Of a stretch of 16,816 nucleotides of DNA, positions 1-6,992 are shown piece by piece. A model generated the notes under the pieces. The model saw only the letters and a program-made list of their open reading frames with translations. It was not told where the DNA came from and ran no database searches. Within the stretch, counting starts at the first letter, position 1; each line of letters begins with the position of its first letter. Both the position numbers and the translations under genes were made by a program. Location of the stretch: contig VBKY01000178.1 of the NCBI GenBank assembly GCA_005879255.1, positions 1-16,816 on the forward strand. The letters are read 5' to 3'. The DNA comes from Deltaproteobacteria bacterium. Its GTDB lineage: Bacteria; Desulfobacterota_B; Binatia; UBA9968.

Positions 1-912
1 TGGAGGCGCTGGCCGCCACTCTGGATCACCCGCAGCGAAGACAAGTCGAATTTTTCGATCAGCGGATCGTTGATCAAACGGATCAACAACGCCGGCACGA
101 CGGCGATGTGTGTGACCCGGTGCCGTTCGATCTGCGCAAAGATCTCTTCGCTCCGCGTCGAGTTCAAAACCACAAACTTGCCGCCGTGCAATAGATAACC
201 TTGCAAGCCGGGACACGCGAGCGGCAGATTGTGGGCCAAGGGCAGTACGTCGAGAAAAATTCCGCCCGGGTCGACTCCGGTCACAGCCGAGGCAATTTTG
301 GAATTGTAGAGGTAATCGTTATGCGTGCGCGGTATCAGCTTGGGAATGCCGGTGGTTCCGCCGGATAATTGAAACACCGCGGGATCCTCCGGATCGATGC
401 TGATTTTCTTAAGATCGGCCGGCGAACGTCGCCGCGTCGCCCAGTATGATTCCGAACTTCAGCGACTTACTCCCGTCGCGAATTCTTGTGACCATCTCGC
501 GGTAGTCGAAATCCCCCGCTCGATCCGGCGTGGCGCAGGCCACCGCTCCTGACAGCTCCGTGAATTGGTTCATTTCCCGATAGCGATGCGTTGGCAACGC
601 CATGATCGGGATGCAGCCGAGCTTTTGCAGTGCAAAATAGAGATAGGCAAATTCGACGACATTCGGCAGCTGCACGACCACCCGGTCGAGCGGCTTGAAG
701 CCTTCATCGAGCAGATTCAGCGCGAGGCGAGCAGCGCGCTCATTGAGTTGAGCATAGGTGATCGACTTTTCACCACAGATGATCGACACTCGATCGGCGT
801 ACCGCTCGAAAACTTCTTCGAAAGTATCGCGCAGCGAACGATCTTCCCAATAACCCTTGGCGCGGTATCGCGCAGCAAACTCCTCAGGAAATCGAACGAC
901 GCCGTCTAACAT
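1..912 (-). pseudogene. EntE/DhbE-like aryl-acid AMP ligase, frameshifted, 3' end beyond window
   Basis: Acyl-adenylating enzyme of the ANL superfamily, closest by eye to 2,3-dihydroxybenzoate-AMP ligases (EntE/DhbE): it would activate an aromatic carboxylate with ATP for transfer to a thiol. The first frame (ATG at 912) encodes 167 residues with family landmarks such as DRVVVQLPNVVEF and ALPTHR, then hits TAA at 411-409. Homology resumes at once in another frame from about 430 to the window edge, with the ATP-binding loop SGGTTGIPK, then LIPRTH and the DhbE-typical PLAHNLPLACPG. The frame change lies at about 420-440, just after GDAATF, and fits loss of one base (or gain of two). It is either a true pseudogene or a sequencing error. 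Only about 300 of the usual ~540 residues lie in the window. The gene is last in the minus-strand series, 94 bp after the SDR. The family call is firm; substrate unknown. Confidence 0.85.
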
Positions 913-931
913 TCTATGTTCTCGCTGCGTT

Positions 932-991
932 CGAGGATCGATGATGGAGGATGGAAGATGACGATCCTCGATTCTCGACCCTCAATCCTCG
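932..991. repeat. GAGGATGGA-type hairpin repeat, copy 1
   Basis: The gap between the SDR and AMP-ligase genes holds an imperfect inverted repeat. The left arm is built of GAGGATCGA / GGAGGATGGAAGATG units and the right arm of CGATCCTCGATTCTCG / CTCAATCCTCG units. It matches the element at 9989-10069. There is no uridine tract, so it is not a standard terminator. Confidence 0.7.
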
Positions 992-1006
992 GCCCGGTTC
1001 TTAGAA

Positions 1007-1744
1007 TCACGTCGTGCTCGAAAATCCCCCATCGACGATGATGATCTCGCCGGTCACGAAGCGGTTATGCAAAATTAGACTCAGCATGCTGTCGGCAACG
1101 TCGTTCTCCGTGCAGCAGCGTTTGAGCGGCGCGTATTTTGCGCGCCGCGCCATCAAGCCTTCGTAGTTTTCCGCCAACGTCCGTTTCATCCACTCGCCCT
1201 CAATCCATCCGGGAGCGACGGCATTGACGCGAATCTGTGGGCCGAGCGCGTTGGCAAGGGTCTTGGTCAAATTAGCCACCGCCGCTTTGCTCGCGGCGTA
1301 GGGCAACGGCTGCGCGCTCGGGCGTAGACCCGCGATGCTGCATGTGTTGACAATGCATCCGTTGGGCGATTTCTTGAGCAACAAACCCAGCACATTGACG
1401 GCGAAGACTCGATTCCAAGCGTCGGCGGTCATTTCTTCGAGGTTCTTCGGCTCGACGTTCACCGTGGTGCCGGCGTTGTTGATCAACACGTCGAGCCGGC
1501 CGAATTCTTTTTCCGTCGCCGCCAGCATCGCGCGCACGCCCGCGTCGTCGCTCACGTCGCAGCGATAAAGCAGCGTCTTTGCGCCCGCCGCCTCGGCGCC
1601 CTGAGCCGTGATTTTTGCTGCGTCCTCGCTTCGGCTGTAATTGATCACCACGTCGTAACCGTTCTTGGCGAGCGCGATGGCGGCGCTGCGGCCGATGCCC
1701 GTAGCTGCGCCGGTGACGAGCGCCACTGGTTTCTCACTAGTCAT
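1007..1744 (-). CDS. Short-chain dehydrogenase/reductase (FabG-like, shortened active-site helix)
   Basis: Cytosolic NAD(P)H-dependent oxidoreductase of the classical SDR family, 245 residues. Visible motifs: nucleotide loop TGAATGIG (11-18), NYSRS after the second strand (suggesting NADP(H)), NNAG (89-92), active-site Asn117, Ser136, Tyr149 and Lys153 (YAASK), PG at 178-179 and the C-terminal VDGG. The start is ATG at 1744, behind a purine-rich AGGTGAAGGTGAACG. In a ring-oxygenase setting it could oxidise a cis-dihydrodiol or alcohol, but sequence alone does not separate this from a FabG-type ketoreductase. Oddity: Asn117 to Ser136 spans 19 residues, against 28 in E. coli FabG (Asn110 to Ser138), so about ten residues of the intervening helix are missing in frame, while Ser to Tyr spacing (13) is normal. 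Activity is therefore uncertain. Confidence 0.9.
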   Translation of the reverse strand: MTSEKPVALVTGAATGIGRSAAIALAKNGYDVVINYSRSEDAAKITAQGAEAAGAKTLLYRCDVSDDAGVRAMLAATEKEFGRLDVLINNAGTTVNVEPKNLEEMTADAWNRVFAVNVLGLLLKKSPNGCIVNTCSIAGLRPSAQPLPYAASKAAVANLTKTLANALGPQIRVNAVAPGWIEGEWMKRTLAENYEGLMARRAKYAPLKRCCTENDVADSMLSLILHNRFVTGEIIIVDGGFSSTT

Positions 1745-1825
1745 CGTTCACCTTCACCTCTGGCTTTTATCAGTTGAAACAAATACTCTTCGCAGGTTGC
1801 AAAAGGTCTCAGGCGCGATCAAGCC

Positions 1826-1906
1826 AATTGGAGTGTTGGAGTACAGGAGTACTGGAGTGTTGGTTTCGACCCACTACTCCAGCACTCCATAACTCCAGTA
1901 CTCCAA
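1826..1906. repeat. GGAGTAYTG-type hairpin repeat, copy 1
   Basis: An 81-bp near-palindrome fills the gap between the amidohydrolase and the SDR. Each arm is about four tandem 9-nt units of the type TTGGAGTRY; the right arm, reverse-complemented, starts ATTGGAGTACTGGAGT and aligns with the left arm ATTGGAGTGTTGGAGT. The arms are separated by a short loop near 1862-1869. The same family recurs at 11223-11300. Confidence 0.85.
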
Positions 1907-1918
1907 TCATCCAAAACC

Positions 1919-2911
1919 TCACGGCAGATTCAGTAGCTTGGTCGCATTGCCGCGTTCGATCTTCGCGCGGTCGTTCGCTGACAGTCCGGCTTTATCCAGC
2001 TGCGGAATCGTATAGCCGAGGCCGATCTCAGGCGGTGAAATCGGATAGTCGCCGCCAAGCACGATGCGATCGGCGGTCATGCAATCCAGCGCGCAGCGGA
2101 TCGCCGAAGCATCGGCGGTATGCGTGTCGACATAGAAGGCCTGGCAGTATTCAACCACACGCCGTTGCAGGTACTCGGGTAGAGGACGTTTTTCCTGCTC
2201 GTAGACGCGCCGTTCGAAGAAAAACTGCTGGTCGAAGCGGCCCATGGTGAACGGCAAGAAGCCGCCGAGTTGGCAGAAGACGAACTTCACTCCCCACCAA
2301 CGGTCAAACACGCCGGCGGTGATCATTTTGATCAGGCACAACATGTCGTCGAGCAGAAATCCAATGCCGCTATTGAGATAACGATTATTCAGTCCGAGCG
2401 CCTGTTGCCAGGCCGGCGGCACCTGGCCCGGATGCACCCAAAGCGGCATATTCCACGACTTGGCCCGCTCAAAGATCGGTTCGTAAACCGGATCATCGAG
2501 CGCGCGCCCGTCGATGTTCGTCGAGAGAGAAATGCCGAAGAGTCCCAGTTTCTCGACAGCGCGGTCCAGTTCCCGCAGTGCCGCATCGCCGCCATACGGA
2601 TCCACCGCCGCCGCCGGTATGAAACGGCCAGGCGCGATGCGAGAGGCTTCGGCGATGTAATCGTTGACCATCTTAACAACTTCTTCCATCGGCAGCTTGC
2701 GCGCCCTCGCCGCAGGCAAAAGCAGATTGCCATAGTTGATGACTTCCTTCTCGACGCCGAAGCGATCCATCAAGGTGAGATGCTTCTCCAACGAGCTAAA
2801 CCCATCGTCGGCATAGAGAGTCCGCCCAAGGTAACTTCCCGCGGCAAATTCGCGGAGCGCTGCCAATATCGTCGGTGGAAGACAATGGGCATGGCAATCA
2901 ATCAAACTCAT
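1919..2911 (-). CDS. Amidohydrolase-2 (ACMSD-like) family protein with a His-to-Gln metal-site change
   Basis: TIM-barrel protein of the amidohydrolase-related family (PF04909 type), which includes ACMS decarboxylase, gamma-resorcylate decarboxylase and 5-carboxyvanillate decarboxylase. It has 330 residues, normal for the family. Visible metal-site elements: DCHAH (His7, His9), WVHPGQ (His160) and GGDYP (Asp288). The usual catalytic His in H-x-GG-x-x-P is Gln214 here (CQLGGFLPF), so the enzyme is either altered or inactive. The start is ATG at 2911, with a strong GGAGG eight bases upstream. Next to Rieske oxygenases a role in decarboxylating or hydrolysing an oxygenated aromatic acid is plausible, but that is inference. 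A candidate promoter lies upstream at 2985-3012. Confidence 0.9.
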   Translation of the reverse strand: MSLIDCHAHCLPPTILAALREFAAGSYLGRTLYADDGFSSLEKHLTLMDRFGVEKEVINYGNLLLPAARARKLPMEEVVKMVNDYIAEASRIAPGRFIPAAAVDPYGGDAALRELDRAVEKLGLFGISLSTNIDGRALDDPVYEPIFERAKSWNMPLWVHPGQVPPAWQQALGLNNRYLNSGIGFLLDDMLCLIKMITAGVFDRWWGVKFVFCQLGGFLPFTMGRFDQQFFFERRVYEQEKRPLPEYLQRRVVEYCQAFYVDTHTADASAIRCALDCMTADRIVLGGDYPISPPEIGLGYTIPQLDKAGLSANDRAKIERGNATKLLNLP

Positions 2912-2919
2912 AATTGCTC

Positions 2920-2924
2920 CCTCC
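2920..2924 (-). promoter_or_regulatory. Strong Shine-Dalgarno GGAGG of the amidohydrolase gene
   Basis: GGAGG on the minus strand, eight bases before ATG 2911. It is among the clearest ribosome-binding sites in the window and fixes that start. Confidence 0.7.
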
Positions 2925-2984
2925 AGAAATTTGGCTCACCATCGGTGTGAAATTTATGTGACTGAACCGCTCGATGCGAGGATA

Positions 2985-3012
2985 GCTATCACCCGCTCGT
3001 CTAATCTGTCAA
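2985..3012 (-). promoter_or_regulatory. Candidate promoter for the amidohydrolase (with palindrome at -10)
   Basis: Minus strand: a perfect TTGACA (3012-3007), a 16-bp spacer, then GATAGC (2990-2985; only 3 of 6 matches to TATAAT). It lies about 75 bp before the ATG. The -10 falls in the perfect 10-bp palindrome GATAGCTATC (2981-2990), which could be an operator. The weak -10 keeps confidence low. Confidence 0.35.
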
Positions 3013-3015
3013 CAA

Positions 3016-3065
3016 ATCCCGCGGGCGATCTCTGAAACGAACAACCCCGCAGCAATCCGCGGGAT
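3016..3065. repeat. Inverted repeat, 9-bp perfect stem ATCCCGCGG
   Basis: ATCCCGCGG at 3016-3024 pairs exactly with CCGCGGGAT at 3057-3065 across a 32-base loop. Each arm also contains a CCGCGG palindrome. It sits just upstream of the candidate promoter at 2985-3012; it could be a protein-binding pair of sites or a degenerate mobile repeat. Confidence 0.5.
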
Positions 3066-3099
3066 ATCAAGACGATCTCGAATGGCTTGCACCCAAGTT

Positions 3100-3177
3100 G
3101 TCATCCCCCGCATGTTTTAATTGGGGGGCGCAGTCCGATATTCGCCTGGATTCCCGCTAAAAGCACGCGGGAATGAC
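3100..3177. repeat. GTCATYCCCGC-type interspersed repeat (78 bp)
   Basis: The ends are inverted: GTCATCCCCCGCATGTTTTA at the left, and at the right GGATTCCCGCTAAAAG followed by CGCGGGAATGAC. This GTCATTCCCGCG...GGGAATCCAGG pattern is a common dispersed palindromic repeat in proteobacterial genomes. The left arm has diverged more than the right. Confidence 0.7.
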
Positions 3178-3240
3178 GGACTATAGCACAATCACCAACC
3201 ATCTCTGAGCAGCAAGCTGCGGGAATTGACTCCAAACAGA

Positions 3241-3561
3241 TTAATGCAGCCAGGACAAAATCAGCACCAGCAACACGCCGGCGATCATGCCGGTCACTGC
3301 GCTTTTGGTTCTATGCGCGATAAATATGGCAAGCGCGAGCGCCAACCCGCGCCGTGGCGCGTCGTCAGCCTCGAAACGCGCGCCGACCATGAAGAGCGTG
3401 ATCGAAATAATGCTGCAAATAAGAGCATAGGACACATACCGCAACCAGCGGTCCAACGCCTCGGGAAACTTACCGCCGACGAACAAGATCTGCGGCAATG
3501 CGCGGACGGCAAAGGCCATCAGTCCCATGATCAGAATGATTTGGATGCGCGAGAATTCCAT
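3241..3561 (-). CDS. azlD: AzlD-like branched-chain amino acid exporter small subunit
   Basis: Small hydrophobic inner-membrane protein, 106 residues from the chosen start, with about four membrane segments. The AzlD pattern is visible: IMGLMAFAVRALPQILF near the N-terminus, then RWLRYVSYALICSIISITL in the middle. AzlD works with AzlC as a two-component exporter of branched-chain amino acids or similar compounds. The open frame extends to 3633, but the ATG at 3561 is preferred: it is preceded by GGGGAGTGGAAGA, and the extra 24 residues upstream are polar and lie inside azlC. From this start it overlaps the azlC end by 31 bp, typical of a translationally coupled pair. Confidence 0.88.
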   Translation of the reverse strand: MEFSRIQIILIMGLMAFAVRALPQILFVGGKFPEALDRWLRYVSYALICSIISITLFMVGARFEADDAPRRGLALALAIFIAHRTKSAVTGMIAGVLLVLILSWLH

Positions 3562-4265
3562 TCTTCCACTCCCCAACCAAGGGTTGCGACGAAGATCGCC
3601 GTCGCCAGCCAACCCCATCCGGGACTGATCCACGCGCCGGCAACCGCCGCCGTTAAGCTACCTAGACAAATGAGCGGCATCGCCCAACCCTTCACTTCGA
3701 CGACCAACAATCCGGCAAAATAACCGGGTAAAATGAACCTGAGCACCTCTTCGAAGCCCGGCGGAAAACCGAGCGCAACTCCGAAACCCGCCGCCGTTCC
3801 CGTAACCCAGACTAGAAAGCTAGTCACACCGACGCCGAGAAAAAAAGCGAGGTTGCCGTAGCCGTCGCCTGGCGCTGAAGCCATCTCCTTTTCTTTCTGA
3901 AATTGCAGATACGGTACAATAAAGCTGCTAGCGCTGATCACGTGCGACGACAGCAACAGAGGAACACGCTTCACGCCGCGAAAGAATGGCGCTAAAGCCG
4001 TGCTCATCGGCAGGAAGCGCAAATTCATGAGAAACCCTGCGATCAGAACTTGCAGCGTGGATTTGCTCTCGGCAAGCGGTCCGAGCACGGCGAACTGCCC
4101 CGGTCCCGAGTAAACCCAAGCGGACATGAGCACGACTTCGTCGAGTGAAAGACCGTGATTTTGCGCCGCGATACCCCAGGCAATCGACGATGGAATGAAC
4201 GCGATCCAGATCGGTATCGCCGCTTTCATCCCTTGGCGAAAGCGCGCAGCGAAGGACATCACCAT
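3531..4265 (-). CDS. azlC: AzlC-like branched-chain amino acid exporter large subunit
   Basis: Polytopic inner-membrane protein of 244 residues, normal for AzlC (PF03591). Signature stretches: AAIPIWIAFIPSSIAWGIAA (first segment), then VYSGPGQFAVLGPLAE, the counterpart of the AzlC Y-x-G-x-x-Q motif, followed by several hydrophobic segments ending near LATAIFVATLGWGVEEW. With AzlD it should export branched-chain amino acids or related small molecules. The start at ATG 4265 lacks a clear ribosome-binding site; an ATG two codons later (4259) is equally possible. Its place in the cluster does not obviously fit an oxygenase pathway. It may export a product or simply be a neighbour. Confidence 0.9.
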   Translation of the reverse strand: MVMSFAARFRQGMKAAIPIWIAFIPSSIAWGIAAQNHGLSLDEVVLMSAWVYSGPGQFAVLGPLAESKSTLQVLIAGFLMNLRFLPMSTALAPFFRGVKRVPLLLSSHVISASSFIVPYLQFQKEKEMASAPGDGYGNLAFFLGVGVTSFLVWVTGTAAGFGVALGFPPGFEEVLRFILPGYFAGLLVVEVKGWAMPLICLGSLTAAVAGAWISPGWGWLATAIFVATLGWGVEEWNSRASKSF

Positions 4266-4323
4266 CGCTTAGCGGAGGGAAAAAGAAAGATCAACGGAAG
4301 CCTAGCCCCGCGCGCAGTCTTGT

Positions 4324-4366
4324 GTAGGGGCACGCCCCTGTGCGTGCCCGCGGGAAGGGCAACCAC
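4324..4366. repeat. GTAGGGGCA-type repeat, partial copy
   Basis: Begins GTAGGGGCACGCCCCTGTG, continues through the pairing arm CGTGCCC, then GGGCAACCAC, and stops before the closing TTGCCCCTAC arm that the complete copy at 8780-8835 has. It looks like a truncated member of the same family. Confidence 0.7.
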
Positions 4367-4428
4367 GAGAAGTTGAGGCTAGCAGCCTGACGGCGGTTTT
4401 CTATTTGTCCTTTGAATGAAAAATTTTT

Positions 4429-4444
4429 GGTGCGCAAGCGCACC
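4429..4444. repeat. Short hairpin GGTGCGC-AA-GCGCACC
   Basis: Seven-base perfect stem with a two-base centre, followed by CTACG. GGTGCGCAAGCGCACCCTACG is a known kind of short dispersed palindrome. It lies 49 bp from the 28-bp palindrome. Confidence 0.6.
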
Positions 4445-4492
4445 CTACGCCACTCGGCAAAAATCAATGGACGGATCTGTCCGTGTTCGGAT

Positions 4493-4520
4493 GTAGGGGC
4501 ACGGCATGCCGTGCCCCTAC
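4493..4520. repeat. Perfect 28-bp palindrome (GTAGGGGCACGGCA and its exact complement)
   Basis: GTAGGGGCACGGCA at 4493-4506 is followed immediately by its exact reverse complement TGCCGTGCCCCTAC at 4507-4520, with no loop. It lies 47 bp past the SBP1 stop. It shares the GTAGGGGCA ends with the elements at 4324 and 8780. It could form a cruciform or 3' RNA hairpin, but no T-run follows. Confidence 0.9.
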
Positions 4521-4567
4521 CAAGTTGCATCAGAAAACGGACGGGCTGAAGCGCAGCTTGAACATGT

Positions 4568-5641
4568 TTATTGCTTCAACATCTTCACCAGCTCTTCGTT
4601 GAGCTTCGCGCCGCCACCCTTGAGATAAAAATTGAAAAGATCTTTCGGATCTTGCAGCTTGATCTTGTTGTCGCGTAGATATTTTGCCATCCGCGAGCTT
4701 TCAACCAAATGGGACGAGCGCAGCTCATGTTTTTCAATGATCGCTTGACCCTCCTTCGAAATCATAAACGCGACGAACAGCTTCGCTAAGTTCGGATGCC
4801 CTGAATTGTTTGGCACGCCCAAATGAAAATACGAAGTATCGGCGGGGGTCGAGCCGAGCACCGCGGTGAGCGGCGCCCCTTTCGGCTGCCACTTCCACAT
4901 AGTCGCCAGAGCGTCGCCGATGTTCGCCATGATCGGAAATTCGCCACTGATCACCCGCTCCTCTTCGCCGTAACGGAGCCAGCCACCGTTGAGCGCGACG
5001 AGCTTGCGGGTGAAGTCTTTAAGCTTTTCTTCGCCCCAGATGAGTGACAGCTCGACGAGCCAGTTGGGATAAGGCGGCACAGCGATCTTGCCCGCCCAAG
5101 TCTGGCTCAGCCGCGGATAGATCAAATCTTCGTAAGTCCTCGGCGCCTTTTCCGCGGGGATCAAATTCGCGTTGTAGACGATGCCTCGCGGCGAAGAGTA
5201 AACCAGCACGCCTCTCCGTGAAACGATCTCTTCCATCGGTCGGCCGATCCACGGGAATATCTCGGACCAGCTCACTTCTTGCAACGCGTCTTCTCGCAAC
5301 AGATTCGCGTACTGGCCCAGCGAGCCGAGATAAATATCTGTCGATGCTTTGCCGCCGGCTTTGTGCTCGGCGATCACCCGCGCCGCCATTGCGTTCATTT
5401 CGGGACCAGCGCTGAAACGTATTTTCGCAGTGAACCCGAATCGCTGGTTGAAAGCGGCTTCGCTCTCCGCCAGACCCTTTTTCCCGCCAAAGGTCGTCGG
5501 CCCGGCAACAAAGAAGAGTTCTTTCTCACTCTTTGCGGCAGAGATCAGTTGCTCCATCGTCTCCGCCTGAATAAAGCGTGGCGACGCGATTAGAATAACC
5601 GGCAACCAAAGAATCCACGCCACGCTTCGCGGTCTATTCAT
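4568..5641 (-). CDS. Periplasmic solute-binding protein 1 (iron(III)-SBP-like; partner of Rieske oxygenase 1)
   Basis: Secreted substrate-binding protein for an ABC importer, 357 residues. Signal peptide at 1-26 (RPR basic start, hydrophobic core, cleavage after FIQA). The mature part resembles the Fe3+/2-aminoethylphosphonate SBP family: TFGGKKG (50-56), STDIYLGS (100-107), IVYNANLIP (154-162), TWAGK (181-185), SGEFPI (232-237), VPNNSGHPN (276-284). In FbpA-type proteins a tandem Tyr iron site follows the GE motif; here that stretch (MANIGDALATMWKW) has no tyrosine, so iron may not be the ligand. It begins only 11 bases after the oxygenase 1 stop, so the two are probably co-translated. Paralogues lie at 8903 and 11309. 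Confidence 0.88.
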   Translation of the reverse strand: MNRPRSVAWILWLPVILIASPRFIQAETMEQLISAAKSEKELFFVAGPTTFGGKKGLAESEAAFNQRFGFTAKIRFSAGPEMNAMAARVIAEHKAGGKASTDIYLGSLGQYANLLREDALQEVSWSEIFPWIGRPMEEIVSRRGVLVYSSPRGIVYNANLIPAEKAPRTYEDLIYPRLSQTWAGKIAVPPYPNWLVELSLIWGEEKLKDFTRKLVALNGGWLRYGEEERVISGEFPIMANIGDALATMWKWQPKGAPLTAVLGSTPADTSYFHLGVPNNSGHPNLAKLFVAFMISKEGQAIIEKHELRSSHLVESSRMAKYLRDNKIKLQDPKDLFNFYLKGGGAKLNEELVKMLKQ

Positions 5642-5652
5642 TGGAAGCTACG

Positions 5653-6840
5653 TCACACACCACTGGTCGCGACCAAGCGCTCGGGGCGCGACCATTTTTT
5701 GAGAGGCTTGCCCGTGGCCAGCGCGTTCAACTCGCGCTGCCAAATCTGCCGCAAAAGAATGATGGCGACATCCGAGCGGCCCAGACGCTCCGCTTCTCGA
5801 TTTGGAATGGCGCCTTGCCCTTGTTGGGCGACGTGATCTTGTATATTGACGATATCCGGCCGCTCCTCTATATCATGCACGCTGATTTTTCCGGCCAGCG
5901 CTGCCGCTGCCATTTCGTTGGCAGACGGAAGCTTCGAGATAACCTCCTGCTGTTGCCGCTGGCGCTCGCGAAAGCGCAGCGCCGCTTCGCCGCCGACGTG
6001 TACGAGCGCGATATTAAAGCTCCGGTGGCTCGCGTCGTCCACCGGCACGCGCCAGGCGAACGCTTCGCGCCAGCCTTCTTTTGCGCTCTCCGGCGAACCT
6101 TTGATGTAAAGAATGTTAGGCACGATGTAATGATTCACTCGTGCGACTCCGTTGGAGCGAGTGCCGTACATGGCAACACCGTAGGTCGTTTCCTCGGCGG
6201 TGATCTTTGGTATGTCCCAGTTGAGGCCAAACTTGGTGAAATTGGATTTTGCATGGGTAAACGGCACATGCGCCTGATCGATGCCGTTCCCCAGCGTGTT
6301 GAAATAGTTGCAATAGCGGACGTAGCTGCCGACGTCGATGACGCCCTCTTCTTCCAACTCGGAATAACGCGGAAACGGCGGCGCCGCTTCATCGCCCAGA
6401 TAGGCAAAGATCAGTCCCAGGTATTCGTAAGTTGGATAACTACGAATTCTAATTTTCTGGGCAAAGCTTTCGTCCTCGGCCGGCTGCTCGACGCATTGGC
6501 CGCTGCCGTCGTATTTCCAGCCATGGTAGAAACAACGAATGCAATCCTGCTCAACCCAGCCGAGCGAAAGCTGCGTGCCGCGATGCGCGCAGCGGAAATC
6601 GACGACGTAGGCCGAGCCGCTTTCGCCGCGATAGAGCGTGAAATCTTCGCTCATGATGCGGATCGGGACAGCGTAACCGGGTTTCAATTCTTCGGAAGCA
6701 TAGACCGGCTGCCAGAACATTCTCAGGTATCGGCCCGCCAGGGTATCGGGCCCAGTGTGAACGAAATCCATGTCATAGATATGTTCGCCTGGCTTTTCAG
6801 ATGACATCATGGTCTCGGACCCTTTGGTTGTTTGGAACAT
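5653..6840 (-). CDS. Rieske non-heme iron oxygenase 1 (phthalate 4,5-dioxygenase/VanA-like alpha subunit)
   Basis: Catalytic subunit of a ring-hydroxylating or demethylating oxygenase, 395 residues. Rieske [2Fe-2S] ligands Cys84, His86 (CAHRG), Cys103 and His106 (CFYHGW). The mononuclear iron site is DQAHVPFTH, with bridging Asp188, His191 and His196, plus a likely third ligand Asp335 (IQDHVAQQGQG). It resembles phthalate dioxygenase/vanillate demethylase-type enzymes; the substrate cannot be read off. It needs a reductase/ferredoxin, absent here. It has a polar stretch (RFRERQRQQQ, ~289-298) and extra length before Asp335 that oxygenases 2 and 3 lack. Start: ATG 6840 has no clear ribosome-binding site; ATG 6810, eleven codons in, has AAAGGG upstream and may be the true start. 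Followed closely by SBP1. Confidence 0.92.
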   Translation of the reverse strand: MFQTTKGSETMMSSEKPGEHIYDMDFVHTGPDTLAGRYLRMFWQPVYASEELKPGYAVPIRIMSEDFTLYRGESGSAYVVDFRCAHRGTQLSLGWVEQDCIRCFYHGWKYDGSGQCVEQPAEDESFAQKIRIRSYPTYEYLGLIFAYLGDEAAPPFPRYSELEEEGVIDVGSYVRYCNYFNTLGNGIDQAHVPFTHAKSNFTKFGLNWDIPKITAEETTYGVAMYGTRSNGVARVNHYIVPNILYIKGSPESAKEGWREAFAWRVPVDDASHRSFNIALVHVGGEAALRFRERQRQQQEVISKLPSANEMAAAALAGKISVHDIEERPDIVNIQDHVAQQGQGAIPNREAERLGRSDVAIILLRQIWQRELNALATGKPLKKWSRPERLVATSGV

Positions 6841-6866
6841 TGGATCTTTTTGTCATTTGATATTGT

Positions 6867-6937
6867 TTCGAGCTTCGGATTTCGTGCTTCGAATTTAGTC
6901 TTCTATCCTTGGCGGCCTTTGCGCCTTTGCGCGAGAC
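6867..6937. repeat. Two dispersed-repeat fragments between permease and oxygenase 1
   Basis: TTCGAGCTTCGGATTTCGTG followed by CTTCGAA (6867-6893) is a partly self-complementary motif. It is followed by CCTTGGCGGCCTTTGCGCC and TTTGCGCGAGAC (6907-6937), a G+C-rich tandem of CTTTGCGC units. Both resemble common bacterial interspersed repeats. Neither forms a complete long hairpin here. Confidence 0.45.
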
Positions 6938-6992
6938 AATCCGATTGGGTTCCGGCTTTGCCGCACTAGGCTCTCTTTGTGGTTAATTTTCT

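Larger units (their letters stand above)
2912..3240. other. 329-bp intergenic region: candidate promoter plus two inverted repeats
   Basis: There is no credible gene between azlD and the amidohydrolase. From the amidohydrolase outward the region holds the ribosome-binding site, a candidate sigma70-like promoter (2985-3012) overlapping the palindrome GATAGCTATC (2981-2990), a 9-bp-stem inverted repeat (3016-3065) and a larger GTCATYCCCGC-type element (3100-3177). The 63 bp next to azlD show nothing recognisable. Confidence 0.7.
4266..4567. other. 302-bp intergenic region packed with three repeat elements
   Basis: The stretch between the SBP1 stop and the azlC start contains no gene. It holds a partial GTAGGGGCACG element (4324-4366), the short hairpin GGTGCGCAAGCGCACC (4429-4444) and a perfect 28-bp palindrome (4493-4520). 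No convincing promoter for azlC could be picked out on the minus strand. Confidence 0.75.

Noticed and set aside
1826..1906. CRISPR-like array from the evenly spaced short repeats
   Set aside because: Units are only ~9 nt with no unique spacers and the two halves are inverted, so it is a hairpin element.
3562..3633. Longer start for azlD at 3633
   Set aside because: Polar 24-residue extension inside azlC with no clear site; ATG 3561 has GGGGAG upstream and matches the family start.
4493..4520. The 28-bp palindrome as a rho-independent terminator of SBP1
   Set aside because: No T-run follows on either strand, and the sequence belongs to a dispersed repeat family.
5641..6804. Plus-strand open frame of 387 codons opposite oxygenase 1
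   Set aside because: The antisense strand carries all Rieske and iron-ligand motifs of a known family; the plus-strand translation shows no domain pattern and is a codon-bias shadow.
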